Below, one piece after another: positions 34,238 to 42,659 of a stretch of DNA of 64,000 nucleotides. Numbering within the stretch: the first letter of the stretch is position 1; each line of letters begins with the position of its first letter. The DNA is taken from assembly GCF_016909575.1 (NCBI RefSeq), contig NZ_JAFBGA010000014.1:114567-178566 (forward strand). The letters run 5' to 3'. Made by a program: the position numbers and the translations under genes. The notes beneath the pieces are model-generated. The model searched no databases, had not been told where the DNA came from, and saw nothing but the letters and a program-made list of their open reading frames with translations. The DNA comes from Streptomyces sp. HB132 (GTDB taxonomy: Bacteria; Actinomycetota; Actinomycetes; Streptomycetales; Streptomycetaceae).

Positions 34238-35134
34238 CTACTCCACCGGACCCGCCACCTCGCGCCCCGTCAGCGTCGCCAGCGAACTACGCACATGCGC
34301 CATGTGCGCCTGCACCTCCTCGCGACCCTCCTCGTGCTCCCGCAGGACACGCTCCGTCTCCCGCACCACACGCTCCTCCGCCGTCCTCGCCCCCGACACC
34401 AACTCCGCGGCCCGCGCCTCCGCGTCCTCCTGCCCGTGCCGGGCCGCCTCCTCCGTCTCCGCAAGCTCCCGCCGCGCCCGCGCGAGCAGCGCCTCCCCGC
34501 GCGCCGTCAGCTCCGCCTCACGCTCCGCCGCGGCAGCCTCCGCCCCGGCGATCTCCGCGTCCGCCGCCTTGCTCCGCTCGGCATGCTCCTGCTCCTGATG
34601 CGCCAGCACCCCCGCCGTACGGCGACGCGTCCCTTCCATCTCCGCCTCCGCGGCCCCACGCACCTCACCCGCATCCTGCCGCGCCTCGGCCACCAGCGCC
34701 GCGGCCGCGACCCGCGCCGCCGCCAGCTCCTCCTCCGCACGCGCCTCCGCCGCGGCACGCACCTCCCCCGCCCGCGCACGCGCCGCCTCGCGGGCCTCCC
34801 GGCCCGCCGCGTCCGCCGCGTCACCCAGCGACTGAGCCTCCTCCAGCGCCGCACCCCGCGCGGCCTCCGCCTCGGCCTCGGCCAGAGCCAGGATCTGCTG
34901 CGCCCGCTCCCCCAGCGACTGATACGTCTGCGGCGCGAGCGAGGCCACCACCTCACCCAGCCGCGCCGACTCCTCCGCCAGCTCCTGGGCCAACCCGGTC
35001 AGCCGCGAGAGGCGCTCCAGAGCCCCGTCCCGCTCCGCCGACAGCGAGGCCACCACGCGGTCCACCTGCTCAGGGCGGTAACCACGCCCCCGCGAGCCGA
35101 CAAAACCGTGCGCGGACACCGGTCCACCACTCAT
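34238..35134 (-). CDS. Coiled-coil (cellulose-binding-like / DivIVA-like) protein
   Basis: 298 residues. After a short N-terminus (MSGGPVSAHGF) comes RGRGYRPEQVDRVVASLSAERD, the start shared by Streptomyces proteins annotated as cellulose-binding and by DivIVA-like proteins, then a very long Ala/Glu/Arg-rich coiled coil covering about residues 40-290. No catalytic or secretion motif. Likely a cytoskeletal or polar scaffolding filament (inference from related FilP/Scy-type proteins). ATG 35134 chosen because GGGAAGAGGG lies upstream; ATG 35173 lacks a ribosome site. Confidence 0.82.
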   Translation of the reverse strand: MSGGPVSAHGFVGSRGRGYRPEQVDRVVASLSAERDGALERLSRLTGLAQELAEESARLGEVVASLAPQTYQSLGERAQQILALAEAEAEAARGAALEEAQSLGDAADAAGREAREAARARAGEVRAAAEARAEEELAAARVAAAALVAEARQDAGEVRGAAEAEMEGTRRRTAGVLAHQEQEHAERSKAADAEIAGAEAAAAEREAELTARGEALLARARRELAETEEAARHGQEDAEARAAELVSGARTAEERVVRETERVLREHEEGREEVQAHMAHVRSSLATLTGREVAGPVE

Positions 35135-35271
35135 CCCTGAAGCCCTCTTCCCGCTCTCCGACTCCCCGACCATGAAGCAATAAGCCAAGGATGCGGCAAT
35201 TCGCCCGGAAGTCGGAATCGATCAGTTGCTTTCAGGACGGAAGCGACCCGCATCACAGAACCTGACACAAA

Positions 35272-35303
35272 AGGCGCCCACCCCCACCAGGGGACGAGCG
35301 CCT
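35272..35303 (-). terminator. Stem-loop terminator of the deaminase/SUKH-4 operon
   Basis: AGGCGC...GCGCCT outer arms with an inner CCCC/GGGG pairing, 36 bp past the stop at 35339. Confidence 0.6.
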
Positions 35304-35338
35304 CTCGCACACAACAGATCAGACCCGATCCGAACGGA

Positions 35339-37855
35339 TCACAGCAGTCCGTCCCACATCTGCTCCAGCAGAACCGACCACCAGCCGTCCGGCGAAGCGA
35401 GCGCCGCCGGATCGACAGCCACCAGCTGCGCCTGGAAATCGACCGTCCACCGGCCCGCCTGCTCCGGATTCAACCCGAACCGCAACCGCCACATCCGGCC
35501 CAGCAACGCCATCGACCGCACGAACTCGGGCAGCCCCGTGTTCACGAACTGCGGCGGCACCGGCTGACCACCGGGCCCCGCCTCCACCGGAACAGCCACG
35601 ATGTTCGCCGTCCCGTACTGCACACAGATGGCCCGGCCGAAGTCCGAACCCATCACCAGATACGAACCCGCGTCCGACGCCGGCTGCACCTGCCGCTGCG
35701 CCGCAAGCTCCGCCAGCGTGGGCACCACCGGATGCCCCGGCTGCGCCCAGAAGAACGGCCCGAAGTCAGCCGGCAGACCCGCCCACACCAGCGTCCGCGC
35801 CACCACCTCGGGCACACCCTGACGCGACACCGCCCGCTGATCGAAACGCAGCACACCAGGACCGAACGCCCCGTGCAACTCCTCCGCCAGCGCCTCCGGC
35901 GGCAACACCGCCGCGGGCGGCATCTGCGGCAAAGGCGCCCGCACCGGAGCCGGCCGCGCCGGACCGTCCGCCACCTGATGCAGCTCACCCTGATGCGTCA
36001 GCAGATGCTGCATGCCCTGCTGCCGACTCGCGTGATCCGTACCGTACGGCGCCACACTCGTGATCCTGACCTGCGGCCACGTCTCCCGGATCATCCGAGC
36101 GCAGTAACCACCCGGAAGCTCGCACGACTCCAGCTCCGTGTGCAGCTCGATCACCTGCTGCGGCGGCACGTTCATCGCACGCAGCTCATGCAGCATCTGC
36201 CACTCCGGATGCGGAGTACCCGGCGCCGAACGCCGGATCAGCTGCTGCTCACTGCCGTCGGCCGCGCGGAAACGCAGCACGGCCTGGTACCCCGGACCGA
36301 CCGTCGGCCGGCCCGTCGCCTGCTGCGGATAGCCGTACGCCCCGGGAGGCGGCGGAGTGTGCGGACCCTGACCCGGCATACCGGGCGGACCAGGAGGCCC
36401 AGGAGGACCGGGCGGAGGCGTCGCACCGAGACCGACCTGCCCCGGAGCCGCCAGCATCGTCGCGGCGTGGTGCACCCCGCCCCCAGGAGGAGGGGTCGCG
36501 CCCGGAGGCGGACCGGGAGGACCGGGCGGACCGGGCGGAGGCATGGAGCCGGGCGGAGCCGGCGGCGCCATACCCGGAGCACCAGGAGGCCCGGGAGGAG
36601 CCGGAGGGCCGGGCGGGCCCGGAGGACGCGGCGCGTTCGGGCCACCGATGCTCGCATCGGCGAACATCGTCGCGGCGTGATGCATCCCGCCCCCCGGAGG
36701 CGGCGTCGAACCGGGAGGACCCGGCGGCCCGGGAGGGGCAGGCGGCGCGGGCGGTCGCGGCGCACCCGGAAGGCCCTGCTGCGAGAACTGCGTCGGCGCG
36801 TACCCGCCCACCGGCGCACCCGGACCCGCAGGCGGCGGTGTCGCCCCCGGTACACCCGGCGCCCCGGGCGGCGGCGGAGTAGCCGACCCCGCCCCCCGAG
36901 CACCCCGCGGCGGCACGACGGCCTTGCTCGTCGCCGCGTCCGCGATGTCCCCGGCCCCCGGCGCGGCAGGAGCCCCAGCGGAAGCAACACCCGGCGGCGG
37001 CGGCGCCAGCGGGTCAAGCCCCGGACGGACCGCGGTCGGCGGCAGCTGACTGCCGCCCGACATCAACGCCGTGGGCGCCTCCGCGGAAACGACCGGCGGC
37101 CGAGCCCCGTCATCGTCCGACCCCGAAATCGGCGGCGCGAACACCGTCGCGGGCAACGGCACCGCACCCTCGTCCGCCCCGGCATTGGTATCCGTACCCG
37201 CCCAGGGAGTCCCCCCGGCCGGCACCCCGTCGTTCGCCGTCGGCTCATGATCCCCCTGCCCACCGGCAGCAGGCCACGCGGCACCCGAATCCGGGGACTC
37301 CGACGCCGAAGCCGAAGGAGAGGGGGAAAGCGGAGCGGGACCGGAGGACGACGACTCGGGCGGCACAGCGGACGCGCCGGAGGAGGCGGACCCAGCAGAC
37401 TCCGCGCTCCCGGCAGAAGAAGCGGACCCTGCAGAAGAGGACGACGACCCGTCCGCCTCCGCACGCCTGTCCGGAATCCCCAACTTGTCAGCCGCCTCCT
37501 GCAACCACTCCGGCGGAGTCAGCAGGAACGACGTCTGATTCAGATCAATGCGCTCCGGCGGCTCCGGAGCAGCACCCGCCTCCGCGGACGCCCCGTAGTC
37601 CTCCTCGTACCGCCGTATCACCTCACCCACCGGCAGCCCCGGCCACAACGTGGCCTCACCACTGTCCCGGGCGATCACCAGCCGCTGACGGCCCCCGTCG
37701 GAACGAGGACCCTCCGCACGGTCCTCGGCCCACACCACGAAACCCAGCTCGAACTCACGGACCCGGACCTCACGGTGCTGATACGCCGGCACATCACCGT
37801 TGACCCACTCATCCGCACGCTCCTGCGCCTGCGCGAACGTCACCACTCCGCTCAC
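35339..37855 (-). CDS. Imm35-like / Pro-rich / deaminase / SUKH-4 multidomain protein
   Basis: 838 residues, soluble, four regions. (1) About 1-100: Imm35-like fold (FAQAQERADEWVNGDVPAY; FELGFVVWAEDR). (2) About 130-540: low-complexity Ser then Pro/Gly-rich segment with repeated PPGPPGPPG. (3) About 540-620: a domain I read as a nucleic-acid/nucleotide deaminase of XOO_2897 type, with HPE (about 548; Zn His and catalytic Glu) and TELESC...GYC (about 573-585; Zn Cys pair). (4) About 650-835: SUKH-4-like immunity domain. No signal peptide or type VII marks. Start GTG/ATG region overlaps the SUKH/WHH gene by ATGA, so the two are co-translated. Deaminase assignment is by motif only. Confidence 0.78.
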   Translation of the reverse strand: MSGVVTFAQAQERADEWVNGDVPAYQHREVRVREFELGFVVWAEDRAEGPRSDGGRQRLVIARDSGEATLWPGLPVGEVIRRYEEDYGASAEAGAAPEPPERIDLNQTSFLLTPPEWLQEAADKLGIPDRRAEADGSSSSSAGSASSAGSAESAGSASSGASAVPPESSSSGPAPLSPSPSASASESPDSGAAWPAAGGQGDHEPTANDGVPAGGTPWAGTDTNAGADEGAVPLPATVFAPPISGSDDDGARPPVVSAEAPTALMSGGSQLPPTAVRPGLDPLAPPPPGVASAGAPAAPGAGDIADAATSKAVVPPRGARGAGSATPPPPGAPGVPGATPPPAGPGAPVGGYAPTQFSQQGLPGAPRPPAPPAPPGPPGPPGSTPPPGGGMHHAATMFADASIGGPNAPRPPGPPGPPAPPGPPGAPGMAPPAPPGSMPPPGPPGPPGPPPGATPPPGGGVHHAATMLAAPGQVGLGATPPPGPPGPPGPPGMPGQGPHTPPPPGAYGYPQQATGRPTVGPGYQAVLRFRAADGSEQQLIRRSAPGTPHPEWQMLHELRAMNVPPQQVIELHTELESCELPGGYCARMIRETWPQVRITSVAPYGTDHASRQQGMQHLLTHQGELHQVADGPARPAPVRAPLPQMPPAAVLPPEALAEELHGAFGPGVLRFDQRAVSRQGVPEVVARTLVWAGLPADFGPFFWAQPGHPVVPTLAELAAQRQVQPASDAGSYLVMGSDFGRAICVQYGTANIVAVPVEAGPGGQPVPPQFVNTGLPEFVRSMALLGRMWRLRFGLNPEQAGRWTVDFQAQLVAVDPAALASPDGWWSVLLEQMWDGLL

Positions 37856-38829
37856 CCCTCCACCGGGACGGCCCGCGCGAAGCCACCGTCCACCATCAGG
37901 TTCGCCACCGTCTCCAGCTCCGGCGGATTCCCCGCGAGACGCTGAAGGAAAGCATCGAAATCCTCACCGCACGGCAACAGGAGCCGGTCGACCCGCTCCT
38001 GCACACCCCAGCCGTCCTGATCCCGCGCGTCGTCGTACGCACAGAACCACACCGACCCCACACCGGTGCCACGCACCTTCACCGCCAGGATCCCGCCCTG
38101 GACGAAACCCACACCCAGGAAATCCTTCGTGAAGTGATCACGCAGACACTTGTTGACGTAGACCAGATCGTTCACAGCCGCTTCCTCACGCACCGTGAAG
38201 AACGGCTGTTCGACCAGCAGACCCAGCTCCGCGTCCAGCGCCGCACCCACCGGAGCCGAACCACCCGCCGCCTTCAGGAACGACCGGTACGCACCCGGAA
38301 GCCGGTACCCCAGGTCCTCCTCGACGCCCAGGACCTGCTGCTCACCCACCGCCACAGAACCCTTCGGCAGCCGGAAGTGAGCCGGCCGGGTCTCCTGCAG
38401 CGGCCGCGTACCCCGACGGTCCTGATCCACCGCGGTCGTCGCCAGCCCACCGTGATGACGCAGCAGCGCCTTCACCTCGACGGGCACCAGCTCCATCCGC
38501 CGGCCACCCGCCACGTGGTGCCACGTCCAGCCGTGCGGGGTCGCCACCGCGGGAATCGTGTCCCACAGCTCATGACCACTCGCCGCCAACGCCGCGTTCG
38601 CCGACACGTAGTCCGTCAACCGCAACTCGTCGATACCGAAACCCGGAGGAGGATCCGCGATCTCCGCGGCCGCACGCGCGTACGGCGAAAGCACCGGAAA
38701 GCCGTTCCCGTCCACGCGCACACCCCTGGGGTGGCGGGACGCCCGGACAGGATCCGGGAAATGCACGACCTGCCCGGCATAGGCCGCATTCGGTGGCGCG
38801 GCTTGCTGCCCGAGCCGACCTGTCGTCAT
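37852..38829 (-). CDS. WHH-type nuclease fused to SUKH (SMI1/KNR4) domain
   Basis: 325 residues. N-terminal part contains the HNH/endonuclease VII-like WHH toxin pattern: NGFPVLSPYAR, DYVSANAAL, then HGWTWHHVAGGRRMELVPVEV followed by LLRHHGGLA (about 100-125). The C-terminal part (about 165-310) is an SMI1/KNR4 (SUKH) domain: LGVEEDLGYRLPGAYRSFLKAAGG, VYVNKCLRDHF, and KVRGTGVGSVWFCAYDD. SUKH proteins are immunity factors for nuclease toxins; here nuclease-like and immunity-like parts are in one chain. ATG 38829 has AGGGGG upstream. First gene of the minus-strand pair. Confidence 0.82.
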   Translation of the reverse strand: MTTGRLGQQAAPPNAAYAGQVVHFPDPVRASRHPRGVRVDGNGFPVLSPYARAAAEIADPPPGFGIDELRLTDYVSANAALAASGHELWDTIPAVATPHGWTWHHVAGGRRMELVPVEVKALLRHHGGLATTAVDQDRRGTRPLQETRPAHFRLPKGSVAVGEQQVLGVEEDLGYRLPGAYRSFLKAAGGSAPVGAALDAELGLLVEQPFFTVREEAAVNDLVYVNKCLRDHFTKDFLGVGFVQGGILAVKVRGTGVGSVWFCAYDDARDQDGWGVQERVDRLLLPCGEDFDAFLQRLAGNPPELETVANLMVDGGFARAVPVEG

Positions 38830-39066
38830 GGCGTCTGCCCCCTGCTGCGTCTGGTGTTCCGCACAGCCTATGCGGTGGCGCAACAACGCCCCCCGCCCCC
38901 GCACCCCCGCTCACCGAACGTCACCACCGTGTGACGGACACGCGACAGCCGGCCCCCCGGCCGCGACACGAAGACACGATTCACCCACCCCGCTTCCCCA
39001 CCACCCTGCACATTTGGCAGGCTGTCCCCGCAACTCGGGGGATTGCACGGGAGGGACACCGACACC

Positions 39067-39588
39067 ATGCACACAGCACAAGCAGTCACATCCGGAGACC
39101 CGCGACTCAGTTGGAGCACCACCGAACCCAACCGCGCACCCCACCTCCAGCACCGCCGCGACGGCATCCTGCCCGCGGTGGCCGCAGCCCTGTCCGTACG
39201 CGGAGAGACACTCACCTGCACCGCGGGCAAAGGCGACCAGCCGCCCGTCCTCCACCCACTCGTACAGGACTTCCTCGACACCCTCACCAGCAACCAGCGC
39301 GAACGCTTCACCGGGCGCTGCCCCGAAGCCATACTCCTGTCACGCCAGCTCACCTCGGCCGACGACAGCCGCTCCAAACGGGCCCAGCGCAAACCCCTCA
39401 CCAACAGCGAGGCCCGCCGCGCCCTCAAACACGCCCGCCTCACCGCCCGCCGCATCCGCGAGGACGGCGACCCCCTCCACGGCAGCTACGCACCCCCCTG
39501 CCGCTCCTGCACGGTGATGCTCGCCCACTTCGGCGTACGCCCCGTCGACCTCACCACGAGTGCGGCGACCACCGCCGAGAAGGACTGA
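39067..39588 (+). CDS. YwqJ-related putative deaminase
   Basis: 173 residues. Single-domain member of the YwqJ deaminase family, which is usually a C-terminal toxin module acting on nucleic acids or nucleotides. Zinc/catalytic motifs: GRCPEAILLSR (about 85-95; CxE) and YAPPCRSCTVMLAHFGV (about 141-157; PCxxC). No leader or secretion domain is attached. ATG 39067 has GGGAGGG upstream. Divergent from the WHH/SUKH gene across 237 bp and followed after 10 bp by the SUKH-3 gene, which is probably its partner. Confidence 0.88.
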   Translation: MHTAQAVTSGDPRLSWSTTEPNRAPHLQHRRDGILPAVAAALSVRGETLTCTAGKGDQPPVLHPLVQDFLDTLTSNQRERFTGRCPEAILLSRQLTSADDSRSKRAQRKPLTNSEARRALKHARLTARRIREDGDPLHGSYAPPCRSCTVMLAHFGVRPVDLTTSAATTAEKD

Positions 39589-39598
39589 GCGCACCACC

Positions 39599-40117
39599 AT
39601 GCACAACCGGACCGACGTACCCGGCCAGCAGAGCCGCACCTCCACCACCCGCTTCCCCGTCGCCGTCGACGCCGCACTCCGCGACGCCGGATGGCAACCC
39701 GGCCGCTGGGACATCCGCCAGGCCGAGGAATGGGCCGACGCCCTCCGCTCCCACTCCTCCCCCGCCGGCCACCAGCACGCCGTCTTCCCCGCGGCCGTCG
39801 AAGCCTGGGCCGAATTCGGCGGCCTCCGCATCACCTCGACCGCACCGGGCCGCCAGATCGCCACCGCCACCGTGCGCATCGACCCGCTCAGCGGACTCCA
39901 CCTGGCCCGCACACTCGCCGACCTCGGACGCGCACTCGACACCGAAGTCGCCCCCCTGGGCGAAGAAGGCGACGGACAAGCGGTCCTCGCCATCGACAGC
40001 GAAGGCCGCGTCTACTCCATCGACCACACCGGCGACTGGTACCTCGGCTCCGACATCGACCGCGCCCTCGAAACCCTCATGACGGGCGTCCAGCCCGCAC
40101 GCCTCACCTCGGGCTGA
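39599..40117 (+). CDS. SUKH-3 domain immunity-like protein
   Basis: 172 residues. Matches the SUKH-3 pattern: DAALRDAGWQPGRWDIRQAEEW near the N-terminus, VEAWAEFGGL, a beta strand with IDSEGRVYSIDHTGDWYLGSDI, and a final helix DRALETLMTG. In the toxin-immunity classification of Zhang, Iyer and Aravind, SUKH proteins counteract nuclease and deaminase toxins. It directly follows the YwqJ-type deaminase gene, consistent with an effector/immunity pair, though neither is visibly secreted. Confidence 0.88.
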   Translation: MHNRTDVPGQQSRTSTTRFPVAVDAALRDAGWQPGRWDIRQAEEWADALRSHSSPAGHQHAVFPAAVEAWAEFGGLRITSTAPGRQIATATVRIDPLSGLHLARTLADLGRALDTEVAPLGEEGDGQAVLAIDSEGRVYSIDHTGDWYLGSDIDRALETLMTGVQPARLTSG

Positions 40118-40123
40118 GCCCCC

Positions 40124-41440
40124 TCACGCCTCCCCGGCGTCCGGCAGCACCGCCGACACCCGGAAACCCCCCGCGTCCGTCGGCCCCGACACGAACACAC
40201 CCCCGAGCCCCAGCACCCGCTCCCGCATCCCCACCAGACCGTTGCCACCGCTCGGCAGCCCGGCATCCGCCGTCACACCGTCCGTCGGACCGTTCTCCAC
40301 CTGCATCGCCACCTCGGCACCCCGATGCGCGAGCCGCACCCACGTCCTCGCACCCGCCGCGTGCTTGTGCACGTTCGTCAACGCCTCCTGCACCACCCTG
40401 TACGCCGTCTGCTCCACCTCCGGCGCATACGGACGCAGCACCCCCTCCACCGAAAGCTCCACCGTCATCCCCGCCTCACGGGACTGCGCGACCAACGCCT
40501 CCACCTCACACAACCGCGGCCCGTCCTCCACCGCCACGACCGCGGCAGCGGAAGCCACCCGCCCCACCGAGGCCAACGGCACCCGGCCCGCCCGCGGAGC
40601 CACCGACGCGTCCCCGCTCCGCAGCACCCCGAGCATCTCCCGCAGCTCCGTCAACGCCTGCCGGCCCATGTCCCCCACCAGCGCCGCGTTACGCACCGCC
40701 TTCGCCGGATCCTTCGGAGCCACCGCCTGCAACGCCGCCGCGTGCACCACCATCAGGCTCACCCGGTGCGCCACGACGTCATGCATCTCCCGGGCGATCC
40801 GGGTCCGCTCCTCCGTACGCGCCCACTCGGCCCGCTCCTCCGCCCGGTCGGCCAGCAGCGACAGCTCCCGCTCCAGCGAATCCGCACGCTCCCTCAAGCT
40901 CTCCATCAGCCTGCGCCTGGCCCCGATGTACAGACCGAACAACACCGAGGGCGCCGTCAGGCCCAGCGACATGAACAGCGACACCACCGGGACGTACCAG
41001 ACACCCGGCCCGAAATCGACCTCGGCGTCCACGCTCTGCCGCAACCGCACGTACGACACGATGAAAGTGCCGACCAGCGTCATCCCCGTCAGCACGACCG
41101 TGATCCGCCGTGGCACCTCGGACGCCGCCAGTGTGTACAGCCCGACGATCCCCATCAGGAAGCCCATCTCGGCCGGCGTCGTCGCTATCGACACCAGCAC
41201 CACCGCGATCGGCCAGCGCCTGCGCAGCACCAGCACCGACCCCGCCAGCAGCCCGAACAACACCGCGAGCGGCACCGGAAGCCCGGTGTCCCGGGCGAAC
41301 TCCACCCCCTCCAGCGCACACTCCAGCGCGGAAACCAGCGCCAGCCCGACGTCCAGGGCGACACTGCGCCGCCGCTCCCACCACCAGTAGCCGCGGGTGG
41401 TCGGACCCGCCGCTTCCCGGTCTGCCCCCGTTGCGGTCAT
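40124..41440 (-). CDS. NarL-type sensor histidine kinase, no adjacent regulator
   Basis: 438 residues. Six or so N-terminal membrane helices, then a HisKA_3 dimerisation domain with the phospho-acceptor in REMHDVVAHRVSLMVVHAAA (about residue 222), and an HATPase domain (EQTAYRVVQEALTNVHKHA; GNGLVGMRERV). This kinase class normally pairs with a LuxR-type response regulator, yet no regulator gene adjoins it; the nearest such genes in the window are at 54480 and 61417. Stimulus unknown. Convergent with the SUKH-3 gene, 6 bp apart, and divergent from the HTH protein at 41596. Confidence 0.93.
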   Translation of the reverse strand: MTATGADREAAGPTTRGYWWWERRRSVALDVGLALVSALECALEGVEFARDTGLPVPLAVLFGLLAGSVLVLRRRWPIAVVLVSIATTPAEMGFLMGIVGLYTLAASEVPRRITVVLTGMTLVGTFIVSYVRLRQSVDAEVDFGPGVWYVPVVSLFMSLGLTAPSVLFGLYIGARRRLMESLRERADSLERELSLLADRAEERAEWARTEERTRIAREMHDVVAHRVSLMVVHAAALQAVAPKDPAKAVRNAALVGDMGRQALTELREMLGVLRSGDASVAPRAGRVPLASVGRVASAAAVVAVEDGPRLCEVEALVAQSREAGMTVELSVEGVLRPYAPEVEQTAYRVVQEALTNVHKHAAGARTWVRLAHRGAEVAMQVENGPTDGVTADAGLPSGGNGLVGMRERVLGLGGVFVSGPTDAGGFRVSAVLPDAGEA

Positions 41441-41595
41441 GGCATCCAGCCTACGGGCGGGCGCATCTCATTTTCGGGAGACTCCGTCAGCACGGAAAGT
41501 GACCGGTCATGCCGCAAACAGAGGCAGATCGCACGATCCGGTGAACCGAGCATCCTTTCGACCCGGACGTCCGTATTCCGGACGACGCTGTCCGT

Positions 41596-42468
41596 ATGAC
41601 ACATGCCGGGGGCAAGTACGCGGACTTCGAGGGACTGCGCGAGAAGGCGGTCGCGCTGCGGCGGGAGGGGTTGAGCCGCCGACAGATCCGGGACCGACTG
41701 CACGTCGACAACAACGACATCCTCAACCGCCTACTGGAGGGCGAGCCCGCCCCGGACTGGACGAAGCGCCCGCGCGCCAAGGACGACCTGCGCGCGAAGG
41801 CTAGGGACCTTCGACTCCAGGGCATGACCTACGACCAGATCCAGGTGGAGCTCGGGTGCTCGAAAGGGTCGATCTCGTTGTGGGTACGGGATCTACCGAA
41901 GCCGGAGCGCAGGCGTACCGCGGAGCAGGCCTCCGAGATCGCACGCCGGGGCTGGGCCGTAACCCTTCAGCGGCGCGAGGCCGAACGAGTACGGACGAAA
42001 GAAGCGACGGCGACCGAGGTCGGCGCACTGAGTCCACGTGAACTCTTCCTGGTGGGCGTGGGCCTCTACTGGGCGGAGGGATCCAAGTCGAAGCCACACC
42101 GCCAGCAGGAGAGGGCCACCTTCGTCAACAGCGACCCGGACATGATCTCGGTCTATCTCGCTTGGCTGCACCTCCTGGGCGTACCACCGGAACATCTCCG
42201 GTTCCACGTGCACATCCACGAGACCGCCGACGTTCCAGCCGCGGAGCGCTACTGGGCCGACCTCACAGGCGCCACGACCTCGGCGTTCGGCAAAACCTCG
42301 ATCAAAAGACACTCCCCGAAGACCAACCGGAAGAACACAGGCGAGGGTTACCAGGGTTGCCTTGTGGTCCGAGTTCTGAAAAGTGCGGACCTGTACCGTC
42401 GCATCGAGGGCTGGTGGTGCGGCATAGTAGGGGCTGCGAAATGCACCGATCAAGAGAATCGGACATAA
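41596..42468 (+). CDS. HTH protein with possible homing-endonuclease-like domain
   Basis: 290 residues. Two N-terminal helix-turn-helix repeats, LRREGLSRRQIRDRLHVDNNDILNRLL and LRLQGMTYDQIQVELGCSKGSISLWVRDL, each resolvase/transposase-like. The C-terminal half has LFLVGVGLYWAEGSKS, ATFVNSDPDMISVYLAWLHLLGV and ADLYRRIEGWWCGIVG; the LYWAEGSK block and the later symmetry resemble a LAGLIDADG-type fold, but this is by eye only. ATG 41596 lacks a strong ribosome site. It lies only 12 bp before tRNA-Gln, a position where integrative genes often sit. Function unknown. Confidence 0.75.
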   Translation: MTHAGGKYADFEGLREKAVALRREGLSRRQIRDRLHVDNNDILNRLLEGEPAPDWTKRPRAKDDLRAKARDLRLQGMTYDQIQVELGCSKGSISLWVRDLPKPERRRTAEQASEIARRGWAVTLQRREAERVRTKEATATEVGALSPRELFLVGVGLYWAEGSKSKPHRQQERATFVNSDPDMISVYLAWLHLLGVPPEHLRFHVHIHETADVPAAERYWADLTGATTSAFGKTSIKRHSPKTNRKNTGEGYQGCLVVRVLKSADLYRRIEGWWCGIVGAAKCTDQENRT

Positions 42469-42480
42469 CGCCATACACCA

Positions 42481-42551
42481 TCCCGGGTCGTCTAATGGCA
42501 GGACAAATGGTTTTGGTCCATTGAATGAGGGTTCGATTCCTTCCCCGGGAG
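42481..42551 (+). tRNA. tRNA-Gln (anticodon UUG)
   Basis: 71 nt fold into a full cloverleaf: acceptor TCCCGGG/CCCGGGA, D-arm with GTC/GAC stem, anticodon stem AATGG/CCATT with loop TTTTGGT giving TTG, T-arm GAGGG/CCTTC with TTCGATT, and discriminator G. CCA is not encoded. Confidence 0.97.
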
Positions 42552-42556
42552 CCCTG

Positions 42557-42593
42557 AGCGCGGGCCCCGACCTCACCGGTCGGGGCCCGCGCT
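42557..42593 (+). terminator. Strong terminator after tRNA-Gln
   Basis: 16-bp perfect stem beginning AGCGCGGGCCCCGACC with a TCACC loop, followed by CGTTTCG. Confidence 0.88.
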
Positions 42594-42659
42594 CGTTTCG
42601 GGCATATACGCCCCCGGTATCCTGCGGGTGTCCACCACCCGAAGCCGAAGGGCAATTCC

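Noticed and set aside
35732..37945. A 737-codon Arg-rich plus-strand frame
   Set aside because: Shadow of the Pro-rich linker coding sequence on the other strand; no domain.
42481..42551. tRNA-Gln as attachment site of an integrated element
   Set aside because: No duplicated tRNA 3' end was seen on either side and the downstream genes are core genes; only the adjacent HTH gene is unusual.
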